A stretch of 64,000 nucleotides of DNA, taken from Hedera helix (lineage: Eukaryota; Streptophyta; Magnoliopsida; Apiales; Araliaceae). This document shows, one piece after another, positions 26,666 to 36,804 of the stretch (position 1 is its first letter; each line of letters begins with the position of its first letter). The position numbers and the translations under genes are program-made. Under the pieces are notes generated by a model, which was not told the DNA's origin, searched no databases, and saw nothing but the letters and a program-made list of their open reading frames with translations. The stretch lies in NCBI GenBank assembly GCA_947179155.2, contig OX359264.1, forward strand, positions 58,431,202 to 58,495,201, in the 5' to 3' direction.

Positions 26666-27149
26666 GGTACCAAAATAAAATACAAAATTAGGCGTTTCTA
26701 TAATTAACTTACCGTAGTGTAAAACTAAATTATCTAATATATAAAATCGGAGGAAAACTTATTATAAACAAAATTTTAAAGTCTTTTAAGGCTTCTAATT
26801 TTTTTTTCAACTTTTAAGATAATTCTTATTTTTATATTTTTATTTATTTATTTATTTAATCTTTAAATTTTATAAAAAAATTATTTCATTTTACATAATT
26901 TATAGACGCAAATTTACCAAATTAGATTGTGTGTGAAAGGGAGAGTGGGTGTAAAATGGTCACGCACGCTACCTTATTGGTGTGGTTGATAAGACAGAGC
27001 AAGGCCACCCAATAATAGGCTAACTAAAGGTCATGGTCGGCCGGTCCCCGTTTCGTCATTTCTTTGTTTTACTTACTTTATTGTGCTTCCCTTTTCTTTG
27101 TCACTTTCAGTTTTCAGTATGTTCTAAATAATGGAGTATTTAATTTCCA

Positions 27150-27705
27150 CTCAGCTTGAGCTGAGTTGGTGTAACCTAGACTTTGCAATTCAATGTTTTC
27201 AAACTCCAATCGAAAAAAGATACTTGGTTGATGAATTATTAGTTCAACCGTTGGTAGATCTGTTGTTGTTGAATCGGTGATGTCATAAATATATATTATT
27301 AATAATTAATAAAATTTTAAAATATCTATTTTTTTATAAGTTAAAATATAGTGAAATTATATTATAATATTACTAAAAATATTTAATTTTAAAAATAAAA
27401 ATATTTTTGTATAAAAAATTATTAAAAAATACATTAAAACCGATTCATTAGGTCAATTAATTGGTTTTACTGGTTGTTAACTGGGTTTTAATCGATTCAC
27501 TGTTAGACTTATTTTTTGAGCTAAATTGGACCGGAGTGTTGACCAATTCTAATTTTTACCGGTCAGACCGTCGATCCGGTTAGATTTTTAAAATATTGCT
27601 TTGCATAGCGAAAATATGAGTTTCAAATCCTCACCTCTCGAATGTATTATTTTGTGATACACAAGAACTTAAAAGTATTAAAAAAATAATATTTAAAAAA
27701 AATGA
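27150..27705 (+). mobile_element. tRNA-derived SINE-like repeat split by a MITE
   Basis: GAGCTGAGTTGGTGTAACC (A-box-like) ends at CTTTGCA (27181-27187). The sequence resumes after the insertion at 27599 with CTTTGCATAGCGAAAATATG and then GAGTTTCAAATCCTC (B-box-like), ending in an A-rich tail near 27700. With the insert removed, the two boxes fall at about tRNA spacing. Confidence 0.45.
27188..27598. mobile_element. Mutator-like MITE inserted in SINE-like repeat
   Basis: Termini CAATGTTTTCAAA (27191 on) and TTTTTAAAATATTG (to 27598) are imperfect inverted repeats; the flanks repeat CTTTGCA (27181-27187, 27599-27605). The interior has ACCGGT/CCGGTTAG-type motifs. A related copy is split by element 1, at about 29650-29900 and 49877-50033. 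Confidence 0.55.
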
Positions 27706-28983
27706 TATAATGCTAATATTCTCCTAATTTGGTTATCCTCTAATCATATATTTTAATTACTACATATTATCCAACTATATAAATAAAGTAATTTATTAAG
27801 CAATATGTTGGTTGATTGAAATAGAAAATATTGAAACTTGACTTATTCCTGAAAAATTTCGTCAATTTAAATAAATTCATTTTCTTTTTCCTTTCTCAAG
27901 TAATCGACAAGAATTTGATTGATGCATAATAAAAATCAACAAAAGCGAAGTTAAGATTGCCACCTGTACCTTCTGATGCCCGATTGATAATACTCACTTC
28001 ATAATATTTATGAAGTCGAAAGATCTAATATTGACAAATAGTACAAGATTGTTAAATTTTTCTTGAATTAATAAAAAAATAAAGAGAAGATTATCAAGTA
28101 ACACATTAGTCACTACCAAATAGTAACAAAAGTGAAATGATTAATGATAAAATTAAATTGCGATTAATGTAAAAATTTATGTGATAAAATATAATAAATT
28201 GAAGTAGAACTATTTTAATTCTTACGTATCCTGTACATATACGTACGTCACAATTATAATTTGGCTGAAAATTTTCACAATAAATAACACTTGGTTGTTG
28301 ATATTGTCATTGTGAAAACAGATGGTTAATATTATCAAATTAAAAATAATACTATTTAAGTAAATATACATATTTAGTTATATTTTTATATTTGTTTAAA
28401 CAAGAAATATTCATTTGATAGTATATTTTTTTTATAACAATATAGTAAATGTATATTTAACGATATTTTAAAAAAATAAATTAACAATTAAAAACAATTT
28501 AAGCAATATTTATTGATCTAATAACATTAACTTTAGTTTGATAATACCAATCTTCATAATTATGTTAATTATAGTTACTATTTCAACTAGTGTATTTCCT
28601 ACATTAATTGATTTAATTCAAAGCAAAATTTTCTTTGCTTTCGAATGCAGGTGAACTGTTTATGGGCCCTTATATATGATTTTATGAAACTAAATCAATA
28701 CTTTATCCGTGTTAAATTAAATTTTTTATATATTTTTTATTAAATTAATTATTTTTAAAATTAATAAAATAATTATAAAAATTAAAGTTTGTAACAAATT
28801 GTATCTAATTTATTATAATTATAATATCTTAACTTAAATTTATTTAACAATGGTACAAAATTTAATTTAACAAAAATATTAAAATTAAAATTTTGATTTG
28901 AGACGGAGAGAGCAACATATAAGGTTGGTTCAAAAGGGGTTATGTCATCAACTTTATATGCAAGAGACAAGAATAAGTATAAG

Positions 28984-29114
28984 TATATAATATTTAAATA
29001 TAATATTTATTTTAATTATTAAAAAATAAAATAAAATATTAAAATTAATATTATATTTTATTTTTTAATAATTAAAATAAATATAATATTTAATTTTATA
29101 TTTAAATATTGTAT
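28984..29114. repeat. AT-only fold-back repeat
   Basis: Two arms of about 55 nt (around ATATTTATTTTAATTATT and AATAATTAAAATAAATAT) are near-perfect inverted copies with a loop near 29040-29050. A similar structure lies at 52786-52876, followed by a similar flank (ACGTAAATTTGTCGAAC against ACGTGTAAACTTGTCCGA), so the two may belong to one MITE family. Confidence 0.55.
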
Positions 29115-29649
29115 ACGTAAATTTGTCGAACTTTCAGGCTTGAGCGGCCACTTGCTTTTTGCAGTAGACTTCTGGTTGCAAAGCCATTAAGTATTCGTAA
29201 CAGCTTCTTAGTAAGTTATTAGTGGTATATTTAATTCTTCATTCCTAGCCTACCAATTCATTAGGACATGATAATGTAATATGGTATATGGATAAAATAA
29301 CTATCAGTGCACTTTTTACATTTCTTTATCATACTCTCCCTTTTTTAAAATAAATAAATAAATTATTCTTTCACCAATTAAAAGCAGAGTGGGGCTAATC
29401 AGATGTAATTGAAATTTCAAATATGCTATTTAATAATAATTAGCTAAATGATTTGTGAGTGATGCATATTTGCACCTCATGCCCTTTATTGACTAACTCA
29501 CAAACAAACTTATTAGACATATAATGAAAATCACATATTTTTTTGGGTGAGAATATAAATATTATTGAAGTAATTATCTCAATAATAAAGCTTGTGACAA
29601 AAAAATTGTTACACGTTATATTTCTTTAACAAAAGTGATACTTCAATTT

Positions 29650-29900
29650 TGAAATGCTAAAAAGTTGGTCAATTACGCATGTTACAAAAACACTAAAATC
29701 TCCTAATATTCATTGTTTGTTATGTTACGTTTGAATTAAAAAAATAAATATAAAATTTTAAAATATTTTATTTTTTTATAAACTAAAATGTAATAAATTT
29801 ATATCATAATAGTATTAAAAGTGGTTAATTTTATTATTAAAAAAATTTTGATCTTAAAAAATAATTAAAAATCGATTTATTAGATCAACTTAACCGATTT
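29650..29900. mobile_element. Left half of Mutator-like MITE interrupted by element 1
   Basis: Similar over most of its length to the interior of the repeat at 27188-27598. It ends at AACCGATTT, the target site of element 1; its other half resumes at 49877. The left terminus is decayed, so the start is approximate. Confidence 0.5.
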
Positions 29901-30646
29901 TGTAAGACCCCGAATTTTATGAAATATAAAATTTAATTTTTCTTCGTATATATTTTTTTCATGAAACAGTAAGTGGTTAAATTGATGAAATTGAAAGTTA
30001 AGGATGTTATGTGCAAATTTTATTTTGTCGGATAATATTCGTTTTGTCGGGGAATATTCGTTTGGTCGGGGAATATTCGTGCCGTACGACGGCGCCGAAA
30101 TAACAAATTATTTGTGGACCCCACAACGGAATATTTGTCGGATATAGAAAACGACAGAAGTAACCTTTTTAATAAAAATAGTCAACGGTGCTAACTGTTA
30201 AAATACCGGTGATAAAAGAATAGTAGCATACGGTAATTTATGGTATTTTACTGTAGCATGCGGTACTCTACAGTAGCACACGGTATTGTACAGTGTCTCA
30301 TATTATTGACACCGTAACTGTTACGCATCATTTCATCAATAATTGTCACTGCATAATATTTTATATTATCAATTCAATTATTGTTGCTACACAGTATTTT
30401 GCATTATTGATTCAATAATTGTCATTACACTGTATTTCATATCATCGAGTCAATAATTGTTGGTGCACTGTAGTTTAAAATTATTGAATCTAATAATTAT
30501 CACAGTAGCAAATACACTATAATTTATATTATTAAATTAATAAAAATATGTAACGTGTTTCTTACATTATTGTGGTAAACATTATTTTATATGTTGGACT
30601 CACAGGAAGAATAAATAAATAAAAAAAAAATATAATTAATTTTACT

Positions 30647-30731
30647 ATTTGAAATAGTAACGTGAATAGTGACGTGAATAGTAACGTGAATAGTGACGTG
30701 AATAGTAACGTGAATAGTAAGTGAATAGTAA
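30647..30731 (+). repeat. 11-bp tandem repeats upstream of LTR TATA box
   Basis: About seven units of ACGTGAATAGT with A/G variants at the junction, ending about 140 bp before the TATA box; the 3' LTR carries the same block at about 37545-37629. Position and ACGT cores suggest U3 enhancer repeats; this is inference. Confidence 0.7.
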
Positions 30732-30870
30732 GAAACATGTGGGACCCACTGTGGGGCCCACACGAAATGTGAGAAATGTGTTTGCTGGGAATGGGTTGGT
30801 GGAGGCTGCGCAGCAGCCTCTGCTGAATTTTTTTCTGTTCACCTACCACGCATAGTAACTTCTTTTCTCC

Positions 30871-30879
30871 TATAAATAG
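30871..30879 (+). promoter_or_regulatory. TATA box of element 1 LTR promoter
   Basis: CTCCTATAAATAGC is a strong plant TATA context, about 970 bp into the LTR. Transcription would begin about 30 bp on, making R-U5 the remaining 2.3 kb. Confidence 0.65.
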
Positions 30880-31586
30880 CTTGTTCAGCTGAATAGAAAA
30901 ATCACACCTAAAACATAGAATTTTTCTATAAGAATTTTATGAGTTTTCTCTGAGAATAGTAAGGTTATTTTGAAAGTTTGAAAGCCAAAAGGAGTGCAGG
31001 AATTTTTCAAGTAAGTCTTTTATTAAAGAGTAGTAATTTCATAAATTCCTATTTTTCACGGTATTCATAAATCTTCCTTTAGAAGACTCTTCTTTAAGAA
31101 GATTCATTTTTAAAAGCTTTCTTTGGAAGATTTATTTTGAAATATTATTTTAAAAACTATTTTAAAGTAGTTATATTATACTACAAAAATTATGTTAAAT
31201 ATATATAATTTTGATAGTTCATAATATATGAATTATCATACACCTTGAAATTTATATGTGGTAACTACTAATTTTATTATAAAAATATAGGTTGATCAAC
31301 CTCATTTAAATCAATATCCAGTCACGTGTTAAGGTAATGAATATTATCTTCTTTCATATTTTAACTTACTATGGTAAGGAATATTATTCTTTTCACACTC
31401 TTAAATTTACTGTGGTAAGGAATATCATCTTCTTTCATATTCTAACTTACTACGGTAAGGGGTATCATTCTTTTCATCATCATAAATGGATATTATTTTC
31501 TTTCTTACTTGAAGGGATTATCATTCTTTGATTCTCGAAAATAATATCGTTTCTTTCTTGTGCCATTTACTTCCATGTATTAAATT

Positions 31587-31911
31587 GTGGGAATAACCTT
31601 ACGGCGCGGTTTACCGCCTGTTGGTGAATAACCTTTTGTATTCATTCCTTATTAATCTTTGAGAATAACCTTACGGCGCGGTTTACCGCCTGTTGGTGAA
31701 TAACCTTTTGTATTCATTCCTTATTAATCTTTGAGAATAACCTTACGGTGCGGATTATCGCCTGTTTGGTGAATAACTCTTCGTATTCAAATTGATGGGA
31801 ATAACCTTACGGCGCGGATTATCGCCTGTTTGGTGAATAACTATTCGTATTCAAATTGATGGGAATAACCTTACGGTGCGGATTATCGCCTGTTGGTGAA
31901 TAACCCTTTTT
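31587..31911 (+). repeat. About five tandem units of 63-72 bp in LTR leader
   Basis: Each unit has GAATAACCTTACGG, a short hairpin of the GCGGT-TT-ACCGC type, then CCTGTTGGTGAATAAC. Copies lie in the second LTR at about 38487-38810. Element 2 carries a diverged version (GGAGCGGATTGCCGCC) in its LTRs at about 40095-40435 and 46817-47157 on the opposite strand. The array therefore belongs to the family and predates the split of the two copies. Confidence 0.75.
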
Positions 31912-33260
31912 ATTTGTCTCGTGTGGAAATAATTTGTCTACACGAATTATCACATGACACTTTTATTCCATATTCGTAAGTGATATCATTTTCCTTTATA
32001 CTCATAAGGGATACCATCTTTTTCATCTTCCATTATTCAAACTTACTATGGTAAGGGATATTAATTCCCTTCACCTTTTGTTAATCAAACCTGCTACGGT
32101 AAGGGATATTATTTTCTTCCATGCACCTAAATCGAAACTTATTATGGAACTATTGTTTCTATAATTCCTGAAAATATTATATGTTCCATAATAGTTGAAC
32201 TTCATTATTTCAACTGAACCTTCCTATTTTCTGAACCTTTCTGTTGAACTATAATCGTTATTCTGAACTGTGGATCTTGAATATCATTTTTAAATTTCAC
32301 TCCACATCATGTTGGCAATTTGGACATTATTTGAATCTGCACAAAGTAAACTTCCGATACTTATTGTTTATCCTGTTCTTCTGTTCATCATTTGTATCAC
32401 TGTTATTTGTATTAATCATCAAGAATCAAGTTGTTGTGAATATCTGTGGCCGGGGGCACAGATGTGATATAATTGTTGAACAGATGATAGGTTAAAGGCG
32501 ATAGACTAGGTTAAAGGCGATACATCTGTTCGGTGTCTTTTATGGCACGTGGTGAATGTTCTCTTTGGCCCGTAGTGCAAAGATGAACTGTTGGTTGGTA
32601 TGATTATGACCAAAGGCTGAATCTGGTATAATCATGATCGTTGGTGTTATATTGAATGTCTTTGGCCCGTAGTGCAAAGACGAACTGTTGATCTGCATGA
32701 TTATGACCAGGAACTGTGAAGTTGTATTATCTTGACTAATGGTATTTCAGATGATAAAAGTTGATGATATTTTTACTAAAAAGAGAAGCGAGTGGACATT
32801 ATAGTCTGCATTATTCTTCTAATAGATTGCTCATTCCGCTGCTATTATTGATCTGAACGTTGTTTAAGAATTTAACTGCAGTTTTTGATATAAACCTTGT
32901 AGTCTATTGTATTCTATCAAGAACTCAACTGTTGAAGGCTAATGATAAATTATTCGTCATTATCTTAGTCATGATATTTCTTACTGGGCTATTTGAGCTC
33001 ACCCTTTCTTTTCGTTCCATTGTTTTTCAACAGGAGATGAGAACGTAACGGGGTCTAGCCGGGGAATGGAGTGAGAGTACGGGGATAGCTATCATAGTCT
33101 TCACGTGTTATAAAATAGTGTGGCAATAATAATGAAGACTTAGTTGTGTTGTATTATCCACTGTATTGTTGTACGTTGTATTTCATTGTAATAATTTTGT
33201 TGTAGTCTTTTGACGACTCAAGTTTGGGCTGTGTGGGCCTAGATTTGGGGGCGTCACAGT

Positions 33261-33278
33261 TGGTATCAGAGCTTAGGG
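33261..33278 (+). other. Primer-binding site (initiator Met-tRNA type) of element 1
   Basis: TGGTATCAGAGCTTAGGG begins two bases after the LTR end; the first 12 bases are complementary to the 3' end of plant initiator methionine tRNA, the usual primer of many plant Ty3 elements. Confidence 0.92.
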
Positions 33279-33458
33279 ATATGGTCTTTAATAGAGATCT
33301 GGGGTTAGAATTAGGAGGGGAGAGACGAATAGAATCGGTCACTAGTGTGTCCCACCTAAATTAGATTTTATTATCTAATGAGTTGATTTGAATATAGGGA
33401 CATGAAGTGATGAGTCAGTTTGTTTGAACTAACAATTATTTTGTGACCACAGTTAAGT

Positions 33459-34079
33459 ATGGCATCTGGAAATCAGAAGGTTAACTATGGAATGACCGAA
33501 ACAAATGTAGCTGCAAAACAAGAGGCGACGAATAATCTTCTTACAAACTCAGAGTTGAATCATTTGCCTAAGGCAAAAATTATGCGTGTTCTATCCAGTA
33601 AGGATAAAGGTGAAAGCTCTTCTACAGTCGTTCCAGATCCGTTCTTAGAAGCAATTAAAGGAAATAATGAACTTGCGGAAATTATTGCCTTTAATCTACT
33701 CACTAATTGGGAGAGTCATATCACCTGGTTATGCTCTATAACAAAGGACCAGAATATATGGACGTTTCATATAAGTCTTTGGGATTTATGGTGTTCCAGT
33801 TATGATTTTCAAGATTATTTAAAAATGATGTTTCTATACTTTTGGGCGCTACAATTTAGAGGAATTCAGGTAAAGTTAGTCACTATCGTGGAAACTGCAG
33901 TCTATCGAAAATACTATTCTTATAGAAATCATTGGTACGTTACTACTGATGAAGTTGAGGAATCCGAGAAACAGTTCGTTAGAGAATTATTTAGTGGTAT
34001 TCCCATGGTTGAAATACGTGAAGATACGAATGAAGTACTCGGGATTCGATTTGACGATAACAGTCAAGAAACCGAATGA
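33459..34079 (+). CDS. Unrecognised 206-residue ORF in the Gag position of element 1
   Basis: An intact ORF from ATG 33459, first after the primer-binding site, where gag normally lies. It begins MASGNQKVNYGMTE and has an acidic C-terminus (RFDDNSQETE). The middle is aromatic (NIWTFHISLWDLWCSSYDF), followed by FLYFWALQFRGIQVKLVTI and KYYSYRNHWYVTTDEV. No CCHC zinc knuckle, no typical Ty3 Gag motif and no signal peptide were seen. The same ORF lies in element 2, about 90% identical by eye (20 changes in 206 residues). It may be a highly diverged Gag, a Gag remnant or a captured host sequence; I cannot assign it. Confidence 0.75.
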   Translation: MASGNQKVNYGMTETNVAAKQEATNNLLTNSELNHLPKAKIMRVLSSKDKGESSSTVVPDPFLEAIKGNNELAEIIAFNLLTNWESHITWLCSITKDQNIWTFHISLWDLWCSSYDFQDYLKMMFLYFWALQFRGIQVKLVTIVETAVYRKYYSYRNHWYVTTDEVEESEKQFVRELFSGIPMVEIREDTNEVLGIRFDDNSQETE

Positions 34080-34713
34080 GGTGATAACCGGTAAGCTATT
34101 CATAAATTCTCGTTAAATCTACGCTCTGTTAGATACCTGCTCTATCCACTCTTTTATCTCACCTATATGTACTCAACGTTTAAATTTGACTATTGAAAAC
34201 TTAAATCTTGTCTTATCAGTTGAAACCTCATTGGGAGAAATACCTATTACATTTACTATCTATAAATCTTGCCTAGTTCAAATCAACAACCTCACATTAC
34301 CTGTTGACCTTATTTCTTTGGAGATGCATGAATTTGATGTGATTTTAGGAATTGATTGGTTGACTACCCATCATGCTAAAATTGATTGTTTTCATAAGAT
34401 TATTAGTTTTCATATTCCTAATCAACTTGTCATGCAAATTCAAGCAACTAAACCATTGAAATCTATAACTATTATTTCTAGCCATAAAGTCATTCGTTTA
34501 TTGAAAAACGGATGTCAAGCCTTTTTAGCCCATGTCATTGATTTGAACAAAAACACGTCAAACTTGAATGATATTCCTATTGTTAATGAGTTCCTGACGT
34601 TTTTCCTGAGGAACTTCCTGGTTTATCCCCAAACCGAGAAATTGAATTCTGTATCGATCTTGAACCCGATACTAAGCCCTTTTCCAAAGCCTAACACCAA
34701 ATGGCTCCCATAG
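34040..34713 (+). pseudogene. Aspartic protease region of element 1, inactivated, running into a truncated RT start
   Basis: Read in the +1 frame after ORF1. Compared with element 2, a GAA codon has become TAA (about 34114-34116) and the active-site motif reads DTCS instead of DTGS (the catalytic Asp is kept, the Gly lost). Later family features remain, including FDVILGIDWLTTHHAKIDC. A one-base loss near 34592 and a TAA near 34691 break the frame before the RT start. The RT polymerase core is missing; sequence jumps to the RNase H linker near 34750. Confidence 0.8.
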
Positions 34714-34732
34714 AACGCCAAGAGATGAAAGT

Positions 34733-36804
34733 TTGATTATTAGATATCGGTATCATTCGAGCGAGGAATACGAGAAGAGTTTTCAAGAACTCAAGAGGAG
34801 ACTTGTTTCAGCTCCTGTTCTGACCATTCCATCAGGATCAGGAAAATTCGTCATATATAGCGATGCTTCAGGCAAAGATCTAGGTTGTGTCCTTATGCAA
34901 CATGGAAAGATTATAGCTTATGGCTCTCGACAACTCAAAGATTATGAGAAAAATTATCCTACTCATGATCTAGAGTTGGCAGCAGTCGTTTTCGCGTTGA
35001 AGATCTGGAGACACTACTTGTACGGAGAAAAAGTGGATATCTATACGGATCATAAAAGTCTCAAGTATTTCTTCACCCAGAAGGAACTCAACATGCGACA
35101 ACGACGTTGGCTTGGGCTATTGAAGGATTACGACCACACAATCCAGTATCACCCGAGAAAGGCAAACGTTGTAGCTGACGCTTTGAGCAGAAGATCTTCT
35201 GCGAGTACAAGTGCACTGCTGACAACACAAAAGCGTATTTTGTACGACTTGCAAAAGATTGAGATAGAGCTAAAGACACCAGGGACCCACTCGAAGATTG
35301 CTCACGTGCGAGTAGAACCAGCTTTAATCGATAAAATTAAAGCTGCTCAAGCTACCGATCCGGAACTGATAAACATGATAAAGAAAGTACAAGAAGGTAC
35401 CATTCCCGAAGCAAGAATCGACGAGAAAGGAATACTTCGAGTCAACTCTCGACTCTGTGTTCCTAACGATCCTGAATTAAAGCATAAAATCATGATGGAG
35501 GCACACAACACGCCGTTTGCAATCCACCCAGGAGGTACCAAGATGTATCGAGATTTTCGACATACATTTTGGTGAAACAATATGAAAAGGGAGATTGCAG
35601 AGTTTATCTCAAGGTGCCTAACTTGTCAACGTGTCAAGGCAGAGCATCAAGTACCTAAGGGTCCATTACAACCACTTGAGGTTCCCGAATGGAAGTGGGA
35701 ACACATCAATATGGATTTCGTGACGGGTCTTCCCAAAGTTTCTCAAGGCTTAGATGCAATTTGGGTCATCGTAGATAGATTGACCAAATCCGCTCATTTC
35801 TTGCCTATACGAGAAAACTTTTCACTTGAACGTCTTGCCGGTATGTACATAAATGAGATTGTGAGATTGCATGGCATGCCAGTTTTCATAGTTTCTGATC
35901 GAGATCCTAGATTCACTTCACGCTTTTGGATCAGTCTACAAAAAGCTATGGGCACTGAACTACGTTTTAGTTCTGCATACCATCCTCAAACGGACGGACA
36001 ATCGGAAAGGACGATCCAGACCCTCGAAGATCTTTTGAGACTTTGTGTATTAGACTTCAAAGGAAGTTGGGATAAGTACTTGTCATTGGTGGAATTTTCA
36101 TACAACAACAGTTACCAAGCAAGCATAGGCATGGCTCCATTCGAGGCTTTGTATGGAAGGAAGTGTCGCTCTCCAATATGTTGGAATGAGGTAGGAGAAG
36201 CAAAATTGTTGGGACACGAGTTGGTACGCTTGACGACCGAAAAGATCCAAATGATCCGACAACGAATACAGACAGCACAAGAACGACAAAAGAGTTATGC
36301 TGATCTTCATCGGAGAGATGAGAGATTCAACGTCGGAGATCATGTATTCTTACGTGTTTCTCCATGGAAAGGAGTTACGAGATTCGGAAAGAGAGGAAAG
36401 CTTAACCCTCGATTTATTGGCCCATTTGAAATCCTCGATCGAGTAGGAACCGTAGGCTACAAACTAGCTTTACCACCAAGTATGTCTCGCATCCATAACG
36501 TTTTTTTCACATATCTATGTTACGTAAATATGTGAAGGACCAAAACCACGTCATTGAGTTAGAAGCAGACGTTATAGCAGGGGATTTAACGTACGAGGAG
36601 GTACCTGTCAAGATATTAGATAAGAAGGAGCAGATTCTACGCTCAAAGGTTATACCTCAAGTTAAAGTTTTATGGAGAAACCAAGATACTGAGGAAATGA
36701 CATGGGAGCTAGAATCTGAGATGAAATCTAAATATCCTTACCTCTTTGAAATGCCAGGTACGTCAATTTCGGGGACGAAATTTCATAAGGAGGGGAGGTT
36801 GTAA
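34733..36804 (+). pseudogene. RNase H, integrase and chromodomain-like region of element 1, broken
   Basis: RNase H residues are visible (YSDASG, HDLELAAV, YTDHKSL, ADALSRR), then integrase with its H2C2 finger and DDE triad (MDFVTGLP, VSDRDPRF, QTDGQSERT), and a C-terminus ending WELESEMKSKYPYLF as in Tekay-type chromodomains. Lesions: TGA at 35573-35575 replaces a Trp codon intact in element 2, and two extra T residues in the run near 36500 shift the frame after RIHNVF. The last part continues in another frame to a stop at the start of the 3' LTR. Without an intact pol, this copy is unlikely to make working integrase. Confidence 0.9.
36787..36799 (+). other. Polypurine tract of element 1
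   Basis: AAGGAGGGGAGGT directly precedes the 3' LTR TGTAAG and would prime plus-strand DNA synthesis. The pol stop codon TAA overlaps the first bases of the LTR. Confidence 0.88.

Larger units (their letters stand above)
24603..29895. other. Repeat-rich spacer
   Basis: The first 600 bp are the probable Tubby-like 3' UTR. The rest is AT-rich DNA with SINE-like, fold-back and Mutator-like repeats (listed separately). Short open frames such as the one near 25381-25569 match nothing I recognise and lack coding character. Confidence 0.65.
29901..33258 (+). repeat. 5' LTR of element 1
   Basis: 3,358 bp, from TGTAAGACCCC to GGGGGCGTCACA. It contains a TATA box at 30871, a run of 11-bp repeats upstream of it, and a transcribed leader with tandem repeats (about 31340-31470 and 31587-31911). 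It differs from the 3' LTR at about 30312 (C/T), one A in a short run near 30577, about 31296, two sites near 32500, and about 32639. Confidence 0.93.

Noticed and set aside
30562..30849. 95-codon minus-strand frame with LLFTSLF repeats, also at 37466-37747
   Set aside because: It is the reverse of the 11-bp LTR repeats; no coding evidence.
31587..31911. Regular repeats considered as a CRISPR-like array
   Set aside because: Units are tandem with no unique spacers and lie in a plant LTR; CRISPR does not apply.
33261..33278. tRNA-like sequence
   Set aside because: Only the primer-binding complement of tRNA; no cloverleaf around it.
29901..36799. Reading 29901-38810 and 38915-49871 as unrelated side-by-side elements
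   Set aside because: The 3' LTR of element 1 resumes in phase at 48630 after the TACCA duplication, and the outer GATTT duplication joins 29896 with 49872; nesting explains everything.
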